NCBI RefSeq assembly: GCF_008369295.1
Contig: NZ_VOBG01000019.1
Coordinates: forward strand, 32,952 to 96,951
Direction: 5' to 3'
Source of the DNA: Pseudomonas sp. ANT_H4
GTDB lineage: Bacteria > Pseudomonadota > Gammaproteobacteria > Pseudomonadales > Pseudomonadaceae
DNA: 64,000 nucleotides
Of this stretch, positions 34,019 to 42,269 are shown one piece after another. Position 1 is the first letter of the stretch. Every line of letters starts with the position of its first letter. A program made the translations under genes and the position numbers. The notes beneath the pieces were generated by a model. That model had not been told where the DNA came from and searched no databases. It was given only the letters and a program-made list of their open reading frames with translations.

Positions 34019-35937
34019 ATCTCTGGCGTCCACGTCACTCCAACCATCCAGGTCCGACCTTCTTCCCGATAGTCATGGTTGTTCTCGAAGTGCGGCTCTT
34101 CATAGCTGTAGCGCGCCCGGGCGTAAGTCTTGTCCAGCAGATTGTCGAGCTTCACTGACAGCAACACTTCCCGGTTCAGTGCCCAGCTGCTGCGCAGTCC
34201 GAGCAGCGCATAACCGCCGAGACGGTTTTTGTTCTTTTCATCGTCATAACTGCCACTGACCGCTTGCCAACTGGCGCCGACGCCCAAGCGGTCGAATTGC
34301 CGATCCAGGTCCAGGCTCAAGGTCCGGCGGGCGCGACGGGCCAGGGTGTGGCCGCTGTCGCGATCCCGTGGATCAATAATCGCCAGCCCCAGATTGGCCT
34401 GCCAGCCGAACAGCTCTTGCTTCAGGGCGGCTTCGAAGCCGTTGATGCGTGCCGAGGCGACGTTGTATGGCACGTAGTAACTTTCTTGGCGGGCGACAAT
34501 CGCGTCCTTGAGGTCGGTGCGGTACAGCGAGGTTTCCAGTCGTGTGCTGTCAGTCAGCTGGCTGCGCCATTGCACCTCGTAGCTTTTCGAGTGTTCGGGC
34601 TTGAGGTCCGGGTTGCTGCTGCCGGGGTAATACAGGTCGTTGAAGGTCGGCGCTCGGAAGCCTTCGCTATAGGACAGCAGTATCACGTTATCGGGGTTGA
34701 GCGGCAGGGTGAAGGTGCCGCTCCAAGTGTTCTGACTGCCGTATTGCTGGTTGTCGTCGTGGCGCAGACCCAGTTCGGTGGAGAAAGCATCCGACTGGAA
34801 GCGATGCTGAATAAAGGCTGCGCGATTCCAGCGACTGGTTTCATCCAGGCCGCGACGCTGGGAGAAGTAATCAAAGTCGCTGCGAACCCTGTCTTCGGAC
34901 CAATCGCCGCCGAGGATCAGGCTGTTCTGGTCGTTGAGAGTCAGGTCGTTCTGCCAGTTGATCGAGTCGCGGTAGGTGTTGAACACAGTGAAGTCATCAC
35001 TGAGCTTGTCGCGTTTGGTGTCGCGGTTCTCGCTGTGGCCCAGTTCTACGCGGCTTTGCCAGCGGTCGTTGAGCCTGGCGTCGATGTAGCTACTGACGCT
35101 GCTCACTGTGTAATCGGTGTAGGGCTGCTGGCCGACGCTTTTCAACAGGCTATCGTCCCAACGTCCGTCCGGGTTGTCGTACTCTGACTTGCCCCGACCA
35201 TCCAACAGGTTGAAGCCCACCTCAACGTCGTCGGTCAGCGCGTGGCTGAGATTCAGGCTCAAGGATTTGTTGCGGTAGGCATCGTGATCGTTATCGGCGG
35301 CAAATGACTCACGCGTCGAGTTGATCCCTTGAGTCTCATCCAGGCTGGCACCGAGATTAAAGCGGGTGCGCTCATCACCTCCGGACAGCCCAAGGCTGCG
35401 CTCCCAGGTCTTGTTGCTGCCAAACCCCATATGCAAGCGTGGATGCACACCGGGTTGCGCATTACGCCGAGTGAATATCTGAATCACCCCGCCAATGGCA
35501 TCGCTGCCATAAATCACTGAACGCGAACCGCGCAGCACTTCCACCCGCTCTATCTGGTCGATGCTCAGGTATTGCAGGCCGCTGTCGCCGGAGGTGGCGT
35601 TGGCGATGCGCTGGCCGTCCACCAACACCAGACTTTGCGCAGCCTTGGTACCGCGAATGAAAATTCCCGGCAGGCTGCCACGGCCACCCGTTTGTGCCAC
35701 TTGCACCCCAGGCACGCGGCTGAGCAGGTCGGTCACGCTGGAGGGTTGCAGGCGGTCGATGTCGTCGCGGGTGAATACGGTGTTGGCCGCGCTGCTGTCG
35801 TTGCGGGCCTGGACCTGGCGGTTGGCGCTGATGACCACGTCAGGAAGTTTCAGGGCCTGGTCGCGCTCAAAGCTGTCGGCGAGCAGGTCGGTGGCGGGCA
35901 ATAACAGCAGGGGCAGAGCGAAACGAAGGCGGTTCAT
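34015..35937 (-). CDS. btuB: TonB-dependent outer-membrane receptor, BtuB type
   Basis: 640 residues: signal peptide (LRFALPLLLLPATDLLA), TonB box-like LPDVVISANR, a plug domain (~45-150; LLSRVPGVQVAQTGGRG, IERVEVLRGSRSVIYGSDAIGGVI) and a 22-stranded barrel ending in VGVTWTPEI. This is the size and layout of BtuB, the cobalamin receptor. It is convergent with btuF and shares three bases at the stop codons. No cobalamin riboswitch was seen in the 155 bases upstream, which hold a REP-type dyad. Confidence 0.82.
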   Translation of the reverse strand: MNRLRFALPLLLLPATDLLADSFERDQALKLPDVVISANRQVQARNDSSAANTVFTRDDIDRLQPSSVTDLLSRVPGVQVAQTGGRGSLPGIFIRGTKAAQSLVLVDGQRIANATSGDSGLQYLSIDQIERVEVLRGSRSVIYGSDAIGGVIQIFTRRNAQPGVHPRLHMGFGSNKTWERSLGLSGGDERTRFNLGASLDETQGINSTRESFAADNDHDAYRNKSLSLNLSHALTDDVEVGFNLLDGRGKSEYDNPDGRWDDSLLKSVGQQPYTDYTVSSVSSYIDARLNDRWQSRVELGHSENRDTKRDKLSDDFTVFNTYRDSINWQNDLTLNDQNSLILGGDWSEDRVRSDFDYFSQRRGLDETSRWNRAAFIQHRFQSDAFSTELGLRHDDNQQYGSQNTWSGTFTLPLNPDNVILLSYSEGFRAPTFNDLYYPGSSNPDLKPEHSKSYEVQWRSQLTDSTRLETSLYRTDLKDAIVARQESYYVPYNVASARINGFEAALKQELFGWQANLGLAIIDPRDRDSGHTLARRARRTLSLDLDRQFDRLGVGASWQAVSGSYDDEKNKNRLGGYALLGLRSSWALNREVLLSVKLDNLLDKTYARARYSYEEPHFENNHDYREEGRTWMVGVTWTPEI

Positions 35938-35973
35938 GGGCTGTCCATAGCTCCCAAGGATTACGCAGAGCTA

Positions 35974-36064
35974 ATGTGGGAGCTGGCTTGCCTGCGATAG
36001 CGGTGGTTCAGTTGATGATGGGGCAGCTGACTCACTGCTATCGCAGGCAAGCCAGCTTCCACAT
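35974..36064. repeat. REP-type dyad 1 (GGCTTGCCTGCGATAGC)
   Basis: 28-base arms at 35974-36001 and 36037-36064, nearly perfect inverted complements (ATGTGGGAGCTGGCTTGCC...), around a 35-base centre. The paired arrangement is that of the extragenic repeats known from P. fluorescens. It lies between the divergently placed btuB start and dxs stop. Confidence 0.85.
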
Positions 36065-36092
36065 TTGATCCGGTTTTAACCGGGGAGTTGGG

Positions 36093-37991
36093 TCAGAGCC
36101 CCAGGAGCGTCATGCGCTGACGAACCGAGGCTTCAATCCCCGCCTCATCCAGCCCACACTCGGCCAGCATCTGCGCCGGCTTGGCGTGTTCGACGTACGC
36201 ATCCGGCAAGCCCAGGTGTAGCACCGACTTGAGGATGTTCTCCCGCGCCAGGAACTCACTGACTGCTGCACCGGCACCGCCCATGATGGCGTTTTCTTCA
36301 ATGGTCACCAGCAACTCATGGCTGCCGGCCATTTCGCGCACCAGGGCTTCGTCCAGAGGCTTGACGAAACGCATGTCCACCACGGTGGCGTCGATTTTCT
36401 CGGCAACCTTCAGGGCTTCGGCCAGTTGCACACCAAATACCAGCAGAGCAACGTTGCTGCCCTGGCGGCGGACGATGCCCTTGCCGATCTCGATAGGCTC
36501 AAGGTCTTTCTCGATCACTGCATTGGGGCCATTGCCGCGCGGATAACGCACGGCAGCCGGGCCGTTGTACAGGTGGCCGGTGCTGAGCATTTTGCGCAGT
36601 TCGTTCTCGTCGCTCGGGGTCATCACCAGCATGCCGGGGATGCAGCGCAGGTAAGACAAGTCAAAGCTGCCGGCGTGAGTCGGGCCGTCTTCGCCTACCA
36701 GGCCAGCACGGTCGATAGCGAACAGCACGTCGAGGTGCTGCACGGCCACATCATGCACAAGCTGGTCGTAACCGCGCTGTAGGAAGGTGGAGTAGATCGC
36801 CACCACCGGCTTGGCGCCTTCGCAGGCCATGCCGGCGGCGAAAGTCACCGCGTGTTGCTCAGCGATGGCGACGTCGAAATAGCGCAGCGGGAAGCGTTCG
36901 CTGAACGCCACCAGGTCGGAGCCTTCCTTCATTGCGGGAGTAATGCCCACCAGACGCGGGTCGGCGCAGGCCATGTCGCACAGCCACTCACCGAACACAC
37001 CAGAGTACTTCGGCCCACTGACTTTCTTCGGCGCAGCGGCCGGCGCGTCCACCGGTTCGAGCTTGGTGATGGCGTGATAACCAATCGGGTCGACTTCTGC
37101 CGGGGCGAAGCCTTTGCCTTTTTTGGTGACGATATGCAGGAACTGCGGGCCTTTGAGGTCACGCATGTTGCGCAGGGTGGCGATCAGCGTCGGCAGGTCA
37201 TGGCCGTCGATCGGGCCAATGTAGTTCCATCCCAGCTCTTCGAACAGGGTGCCCGGTACCAGCATGCCCTTGGCGTACTCTTCGGTGCGGCGGGCGATTT
37301 CCCACGCACCAGGCAGGCGCGACAGTACTTTCTTGCTGCCTTCACGCATGCTGGCGTAGGTGCGGCTGGAAAGGATTTTCGCCAGGTAGTTGGACAAGCC
37401 ACCGACATTGCGCGAGATCGACATGTCGTTGTCGTTGAGGATCACCAACATGTTGGCGTTCACTTCCGGCGCATGGTTCAGCGCTTCGAAGGCCATGCCC
37501 GCCGTCAGCGCGCCATCACCGATCACGGCAATCGTTTTGCGCTCGCTATTTTGCAGACGGGAGGCAATCGCCATACCCAGCGCAGCGCTGATCGAGGTGC
37601 TGGAGTGGCCGACGCCAAAGGTGTCGTACTCGCTCTCGCTGCGGCGCGGGAAGGCGGCAATGCCGTCCTTCTGGCGCAGGGTGCCCATGCGCTCGCGGCG
37701 TCCGGTGAGGATTTTGTGCGGATAGGCCTGATGACCCACGTCCCACACCAGACGGTCGTCCGGGGTGTCAAAGACGTAATGCAGCGCGATGGTCAGCTCG
37801 ATGACGCCCAGGCCGGCACCGAAGTGCCCACCGGTCTGGCCGACCGTGTAGAGCAACTCCTGGCGCAACTCATCGGCCAGGGTTTCCAGCTCGGCTTCAC
37901 CCAAACGGCGCAGGCCGACCGGCGTGTCAGCACGGTCGAGCAGGGGCGTGGACGGGCGCTTGCGGGGAATCTCTTGGAACGTCGTGGGCAT
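36093..37991 (-). CDS. dxs: 1-deoxy-D-xylulose-5-phosphate synthase
   Basis: 632 residues. ThDP enzyme that joins pyruvate and glyceraldehyde 3-phosphate to start the MEP isoprenoid route. GQTGGHFGAGLGVIELTIALHY, the ThDP/metal motif GDGALTAGMAFEALNHA, and the transketolase domain AEQHAVTFAAGMACEGAKPV are complete. Same strand as ispA and xseB (xseB-ispA-dxs), the common Pseudomonas isoprenoid cluster. Confidence 0.97.
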   Translation of the reverse strand: MPTTFQEIPRKRPSTPLLDRADTPVGLRRLGEAELETLADELRQELLYTVGQTGGHFGAGLGVIELTIALHYVFDTPDDRLVWDVGHQAYPHKILTGRRERMGTLRQKDGIAAFPRRSESEYDTFGVGHSSTSISAALGMAIASRLQNSERKTIAVIGDGALTAGMAFEALNHAPEVNANMLVILNDNDMSISRNVGGLSNYLAKILSSRTYASMREGSKKVLSRLPGAWEIARRTEEYAKGMLVPGTLFEELGWNYIGPIDGHDLPTLIATLRNMRDLKGPQFLHIVTKKGKGFAPAEVDPIGYHAITKLEPVDAPAAAPKKVSGPKYSGVFGEWLCDMACADPRLVGITPAMKEGSDLVAFSERFPLRYFDVAIAEQHAVTFAAGMACEGAKPVVAIYSTFLQRGYDQLVHDVAVQHLDVLFAIDRAGLVGEDGPTHAGSFDLSYLRCIPGMLVMTPSDENELRKMLSTGHLYNGPAAVRYPRGNGPNAVIEKDLEPIEIGKGIVRRQGSNVALLVFGVQLAEALKVAEKIDATVVDMRFVKPLDEALVREMAGSHELLVTIEENAIMGGAGAAVSEFLARENILKSVLHLGLPDAYVEHAKPAQMLAECGLDEAGIEASVRQRMTLLGL

Positions 37992-38101
37992 CAGGCGAAT
38001 CGTTATAGGTATAGAAGAGGCGGCAGTTTACCTCAAGCATCGCAAACTGCCCACGCAGAGCGCCGAACTTGGCCGATATGCGGGGGAAACTGCCGGACTT
38101 A

Positions 38102-38989
38102 TCAGTGGCGCCGCTCAACGATATACCGCGCCAGATCACGCAGGGGCTCGGCCGCCGCGTCGAAAGGTCGCAGGGCGTCCAGGGCCTGGTCCCGTAGCTC
38201 AAGGGCGTAGGCCTTGGCGGCTTCCAGGCCGAGCAACGACGGATACGTCGGCTTGCCCCGGGCAATATCAGCGCCTTGGCGCTTGCCGAGGGTCGCGGTA
38301 TCGCTTTCAACGTCGAGAATGTCGTCCTGCACCTGAAACGCCAAGCCGGTGGCCTGCGCATAAGTTTTCAGCGCTGCCAAGTGCGCGGCTTCGGCGCGGC
38401 CACTGGCCAGAGCGCCGAGTTGTACGGCCGCTTCAATCAGCGCGCCGGTCTTGTGGCGGTGCATGTATTCGAGGGCTTGCTGATCAAGCTTCAGGCCGAC
38501 TGAGCCCAGGTCAATCGCCTGGCCGCCGACCATGCCAGCCGGGCCTGCGGCCAATGCCAGGGCGGTGACCATGCGCAAGCGGATCTCGGTGTTCACACTG
38601 CTCAGCGTCGGGTCCAGCAAGGCGCTGAACGCCAGGCTTTGCAGGCCATCACCCGCCAGAATCGCACAGGCTTCATCAAAGGCTTTATGGGTGGTGGGCT
38701 GGCCGCGACGCAGGTCGTCGTCGTCCATCGCCGGCAAATCGTCGTGGACCAGTGAGTAGGCGTGAATCAACTCCACCGCACAGGCCGCGCCGTTGGCTTG
38801 TTCCGCTTGCGCACCCAGAGCCTCACAGGCCGCATAGGCGAGCAACGGGCGCACGCGTTTGCCGCCATTCATCACGCTGTAGCGCATGGCTTCATACAAG
38901 CGGTTCAGTTCGGGGCTTGGCGCAACAAACAGGGTGTCCAGCGCAGCATTGACCCGGGCCTGGCTGCTGGCCTGATAGGCGACGATCAT
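38102..38989 (-). CDS. ispA: Farnesyl diphosphate synthase
   Basis: 295 residues. Chain-elongating prenyltransferase that makes geranyl then farnesyl diphosphate. First aspartate-rich motif DDLPAMDDDD after SLVH, second DDILDVESD; GGKRVRPLL is the substrate Arg site. Its ATG overlaps the xseB stop (ATGA). Confidence 0.95.
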   Translation of the reverse strand: MIVAYQASSQARVNAALDTLFVAPSPELNRLYEAMRYSVMNGGKRVRPLLAYAACEALGAQAEQANGAACAVELIHAYSLVHDDLPAMDDDDLRRGQPTTHKAFDEACAILAGDGLQSLAFSALLDPTLSSVNTEIRLRMVTALALAAGPAGMVGGQAIDLGSVGLKLDQQALEYMHRHKTGALIEAAVQLGALASGRAEAAHLAALKTYAQATGLAFQVQDDILDVESDTATLGKRQGADIARGKPTYPSLLGLEAAKAYALELRDQALDALRPFDAAAEPLRDLARYIVERRH

Positions 38990-39228
38990 TCAGGCTGTTC
39001 CGCGTCGAAAGGCTCTTCGGCCAACTCCCCATCACGTTCCAGCAACACCTGGACCTTCTGCTCGGCCTGCGCCAGGGCGCTCTGGCAATCGCGGGTCAGG
39101 CCGATGCCTTGCTCAAACGCCGTCAACGAGTCTTCCAGCGACAGCTCGCCGTTCTCCAGACGCTCGACCAGGGTTTGCAGGTCAGCGAGGGATTGTTCGA
39201 AATCGAGTGCAACTTTTTTGCGGGCCAT
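38986..39228 (-). CDS. xseB: Exodeoxyribonuclease VII small subunit
   Basis: 80 residues, the normal size, with FEQSLADLQTLVERLENGELSLEDSLTAFEQGI, the helical core that packs on XseA. First gene of the xseB-ispA-dxs unit. Confidence 0.95.
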   Translation of the reverse strand: MARKKVALDFEQSLADLQTLVERLENGELSLEDSLTAFEQGIGLTRDCQSALAQAEQKVQVLLERDGELAEEPFDAEQPE

Positions 39229-39275
39229 GGCGGCTATTCCGGTTGACGGTAAACGGGCGCGACACTAGCAGACAT

Positions 39276-39301
39276 GGGGGGTTGGGGCAAATGAGGGGGG
39301 G
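39276..39301 (+). other. G-rich tract with quadruplex potential
   Basis: GGGGGG-TT-GGGG-CAAATGA-GGGGGGG on the plus strand, 45-75 bases upstream of xseB and opposite its coding strand. The last tract can supply two runs of three G. A second tract of eight G is at 39403-39410. The remaining gap to the WYL gene holds a hairpin at 39420-39446 (GAGCCGAATAA / TTATTCGGCTC). Confidence 0.3.
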
Positions 39302-39466
39302 ATTTGTGATGAGGATCAAGGGAGGTGTGCAGGCTTTGTTGGCGCCGCCGCGTTCGCCCCCTCATTGGATTAGTGTTGTCAGGGAGGATGATCCGGACGA
39401 ACGGGGGGGGCAATTGCGTGAGCCGAATAAAGGGCTTATTCGGCTCAACGTCAGACAGGTCATTCC

Positions 39467-40339
39467 TCAGTCATAGAGCCAAGGCTTCAACTCTTGCAGG
39501 TTCTTCACCACGATCTGCTGGGCCTCTGGTTTGGGGTCGAGGTTCTTTGGATCGATCTGATAACGCTGCAGGACATATTTCACCAGAGCCTGGCGACTGG
39601 GGATCACTAACTGGCCGTCGACCATGCCGAAATCCGTCTCGATGATCGCCCGTTGTGCCGCTGTCAGGCGCTGATCCGGGGCAATCACCAGCGCCACTTC
39701 GGTTTCCCAGACACTGTCATCGCCTATCACGTTCTCGGATTTGCCCAGCAACTCCGGTTCGCCCCGCAGACGGCTGAGGACAAAGTCACGGTACTTGCGG
39801 TTCTTCTCGCAATACGCCCGCACATGCCAACGCATGCCGGTGTACACCAGAGTGTGCGGCGCAATCAGCCGAATTTCCGGCTCGGGGTTGGCCAGGGACA
39901 CATACTCGGTTTCCAGGCGCAGCCCTTCGCGACAGGCCTTGAGCAGCGGGCGCAAAATCTGTGGTCGAATGGTGCGGTCCGGCACCTCCAGCACCTTGGT
40001 ATGGGCGTAGGCCAGCGCCAGCCCCTCGATGTGCGGCGCCCGTTCATTGTTCTGATACAGCAGGTGTAAATAGGCGCTGGCGCTGTCGTCGATAAACCTG
40101 GGTTTGAACTGCTTGCTCGGGACGTAGCCCTTGAGCTGCTTGTCATATGTCAAGTTTCGGGGCGCATGTTCGGTGATGTAGGTGTTGATGTCCTTCGACG
40201 CCTGCTGGCGGCTGATGCCGAAGCTCTGGATCAAGTGGCCCGTGGTCAGGCGCCCCTCCCACCAGGCCACGGTCTCGATCAAACGATAGCGAAGTGCCAG
40301 GTCCCAGCGGACGTGCTCAATGGATTGCTTGCGTTTCAT
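39467..40339 (-). CDS. WYL-domain HTH transcriptional regulator (BrxR/CapW-like)
   Basis: 290 residues. The N-terminal winged HTH (~1-85; RWDLALRYRLIETVAWWEGRLTTGHLIQSFGISRQQASKDINTYI) resembles BrxR/CapW repressors, followed by a WYL ligand-sensing domain (~120-200; LIAPHTLVYTGMRWHVRAY) and a C-terminal WCX-like extension. Relatives sit beside phage-defence genes, but none adjoins this copy. ATG 40339 is chosen for its GGGAGGGG site. It is divergent from two small genes and may autoregulate through the palindrome at 40369-40384. Confidence 0.85.
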   Translation of the reverse strand: MKRKQSIEHVRWDLALRYRLIETVAWWEGRLTTGHLIQSFGISRQQASKDINTYITEHAPRNLTYDKQLKGYVPSKQFKPRFIDDSASAYLHLLYQNNERAPHIEGLALAYAHTKVLEVPDRTIRPQILRPLLKACREGLRLETEYVSLANPEPEIRLIAPHTLVYTGMRWHVRAYCEKNRKYRDFVLSRLRGEPELLGKSENVIGDDSVWETEVALVIAPDQRLTAAQRAIIETDFGMVDGQLVIPSRQALVKYVLQRYQIDPKNLDPKPEAQQIVVKNLQELKPWLYD

Positions 40340-40368
40340 GACCCCTCCCATGTGTGCCATTACTTTAC

Positions 40369-40384
40369 CTGTATCTGTCCACAG
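40369..40384. promoter_or_regulatory. CTGT-N8-ACAG palindrome between the WYL gene and the small-gene pair
   Basis: CTGTATCTGTCCACAG has the exact CTGT-N8-ACAG ends of a LexA box and matches 12 of 16 positions of the ideal CTGTATATATATACAG. The direct repeat ACCTGTA at 40367 and 40390 also overlaps it. It lies 30 bases upstream of the WYL ATG and 78 before the divergent ORF. LexA or the WYL protein itself are candidate binders. Confidence 0.45.
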
Positions 40385-40461
40385 TATAGACCTGTAATAA
40401 AAGACTACATATCGTGTGGCTGTCTTCGAGATCACTCGAACTCACCAGAAGGAAGCAGGAC

Positions 40462-40716
40462 ATGGGTATGTCGGAGGTTATTTCGACAGGTGCGCTGGTA
40501 TTGATTGGTGTGATTTTGCTGGTGCTGTTGATGCAGTACCTGCGGTTGCGGGAAATTTGGAAGTTTGTCATCGGCTGCCGCACGGCGACTCGCTGGGCGA
40601 AGATTCGTGAGATGGAGAACCGCGAGTTGCGTTCAGCCTTACGCGCCGAGAAAGCACGTATCGCACACCTTCAGCGCACGTTGGTGCAGCTGCAGGAGGC
40701 AGGCCCTACGGCCTGA
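40462..40716 (+). CDS. Small membrane-anchored coiled-coil protein
   Basis: 84 residues. One N-terminal transmembrane helix (ALVLIGVILLVLLMQYL), then a basic stretch (REIWKFVIGCRTATRWAK) and a likely coiled coil (ENRELRSALRAEKARIAHLQRTLVQLQEA). No known family recognised. AAGGAAG precedes ATG 40462 (ATG 40468 is a close alternative). Divergent from the WYL regulator and 67 bases before the zinc-ribbon gene. Confidence 0.7.
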   Translation: MGMSEVISTGALVLIGVILLVLLMQYLRLREIWKFVIGCRTATRWAKIREMENRELRSALRAEKARIAHLQRTLVQLQEAGPTA

Positions 40717-40783
40717 CGATGACAATTACCCGAGGCGATGCTTGTTTCGGGTTTCCCCGAATGGAACATAAGGAGGTGGCGTC

Positions 40784-40987
40784 ATGCCGATTAGACCGAA
40801 GCCGTATACGTTCGTGTGTGGGGGATGTGGGTGGCATAAAACTGTGGCGCCGCGCAGTGATGCGCTGGGGCGGCAAGATTGGTTTGAGTGTTGCCCCGCA
40901 TGCGGGAAAGACGGGTTGGAACGCCGGCTTGCCGGCCAGTGGGAGGGCTGGATTGCGCAGCTATTGGCTGGGCGAAGGTGGCACTGA
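40784..40987 (+). CDS. Small zinc-ribbon protein
   Basis: 67 residues with two CxxC pairs, CGGCGW (near residue 12) and CCPACG (near 37), expected to bind one zinc, and an amphipathic C-terminus. AAGGAGGTG lies directly before the ATG. No function known. Likely cotranscribed with the preceding small membrane protein. Confidence 0.75.
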   Translation: MPIRPKPYTFVCGGCGWHKTVAPRSDALGRQDWFECCPACGKDGLERRLAGQWEGWIAQLLAGRRWH

Positions 40988-41047
40988 CAGGCCCGTGCGC
41001 AGAAAGCGAAGTGCGAATGCCAATTGGCTAGGTGCATAAAGGAGCAA

Positions 41048-41440
41048 CTATCCTTTTTCTGCACCCGACACAGACGCCCGATCGCAACATTGTTGAGTGT
41101 CCGCTTCCAGACTGGTTTCAAACGCCACCAGCCCGGCATGCACGCTTTGCAAGGCTTCAATTCGGCTCACCAACTCGCGTTTCTTGTCGGCAATGGCCTT
41201 GCTCGCTCGCTGCCAGGGCAGCTCATCGCCCTGGTGCCCGTGGAGGATTTTCTGCAACTCCTTGAGCTTGAACCCCAGCTGCTGCGCACACTTGATAAAC
41301 ATCAGCAGCTCAACGCTCTGTGCTGAATAAACCCGGTAGCGACCTTCCCGTTGCGGCGGCGGTAACAGACCGATGTCCTCATAGTGACGAATCGCTTTGA
41401 TCGTTGTGCCCGACAGTAGCGCGGCTTTGCCGATGTACAT
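41048..41440 (-). CDS. MerR-family transcriptional regulator
   Basis: 130 residues. HTH MYIGKAALLSGTTIKAIRHYEDIGLLPPPQREGRYRVYS at the N-terminus, the usual MerR alpha-helical dimerisation part, and a Cys pair (QQCCDR) near the end that might sense metal or oxidant. ATG 41440 follows AAAAGGACG. It starts inside the 3' end of the quinone-reductase gene, the likely target. Confidence 0.85.
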   Translation of the reverse strand: MYIGKAALLSGTTIKAIRHYEDIGLLPPPQREGRYRVYSAQSVELLMFIKCAQQLGFKLKELQKILHGHQGDELPWQRASKAIADKKRELVSRIEALQSVHAGLVAFETSLEADTQQCCDRASVSGAEKG

Positions 41441-42023
41441 GAAACGTCCTTTTTCCGAAGAGGGCACCGGCCTGCTTTAACCACCTGTCCCTTTGCTGCA
41501 CCGTTGAACCCAGCACCGGCCCGAACATCAACGACTTGATCGGCTTGATGCCGCAAAACTCAAGGGTCGTCCTGCGCATCTGATGCAAACCGGGCATGCG
41601 GTAGAACCACCTGTAATACCACGGCGGCGTATCCAGGGTCACCAGTAAGTGTGCGGTTCGCCCCTTCAGCAGCTTGTCCGGGAACGCCTTGCCCTCGCGA
41701 TATTTAAAGGCAAACCCCGGCAGGAAAACCCGGTCGATAAAACCCTTCATCAACGCCGGGATGCCACCCCACCAGATGGGGAAAACAAACGTCAGATGCT
41801 CGGCCCAGAGAATGTCGGATTGAGCCTTCAGCAAATCAGGTTCGAGGGTTTGGATCTGGGTGTAGCCGTTGTGCAGGATGGGGTCGAAGGCCAGCTCGGC
41901 CAGGTGCAGGAGGCGTACGTCATGGCCGGCGGATTTGGCGGATGCGATGTAGGTATTGGTGAGGGCAGAGCAGAAACTGGTGCGGGAGGGGTGGCCGAGG
42001 ATGACCAGGATTCGTTGGTTCAT
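41379..42023 (-). CDS. NAD(P)H-quinone/flavodoxin-fold oxidoreductase
   Basis: 214 residues of the NQO1/KefF-like flavodoxin-fold family: MNQRILVILGHPSRTSFCSAL start (FMN phosphate site), LTFVFPIWWGGIPALMKGFIDRVF (the signature) and WLKQAGALFGKR. Members reduce quinones by two-electron transfer. The frame carries an extra 20-odd residues that overlap the MerR start by 62 bases; the original stop may have been lost. ATG 42023 is selected with AGGA upstream. Confidence 0.85.
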   Translation of the reverse strand: MNQRILVILGHPSRTSFCSALTNTYIASAKSAGHDVRLLHLAELAFDPILHNGYTQIQTLEPDLLKAQSDILWAEHLTFVFPIWWGGIPALMKGFIDRVFLPGFAFKYREGKAFPDKLLKGRTAHLLVTLDTPPWYYRWFYRMPGLHQMRRTTLEFCGIKPIKSLMFGPVLGSTVQQRDRWLKQAGALFGKRTFHVHRQSRATVGHNDQSDSSL

Positions 42024-42269
42024 GGAGGTAGATCCTGAAAAATAAGCCTCAGGGTGAGGTGTGACCTTAGGGGGAGAGTCAAGCAGAAGCGCCGGCCCAG
42101 AAGCGTCGACCATTGCGTCTCTGGGCGGCAGAGGGTGTCCTGATGCTCATGAATGCGAGCAGATATATCCACTTCTGTTCATTTAAAGGCTTTCCAGGCA
42201 CCGGGATTCGATGAGGGTAACTCCTCTCATACTCAAAGACTGGTCATGCTGCGACAAGGCCAGGTAGGG

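Noticed and set aside
35938..36092. Cobalamin riboswitch upstream of btuB
   Set aside because: The region is occupied by a REP-type dyad and lacks the B12 box; too short for the full element.
36852..38210. 452-codon open frame opposite dxs/ispA
   Set aside because: Antisense shadow; spans two well-conserved genes and their gap.
39467..40987. A CBASS or BREX defence system around the WYL regulator
   Set aside because: No cyclase, effector, methylase or Brx genes adjoin it; only two small uncharacterised genes are present.
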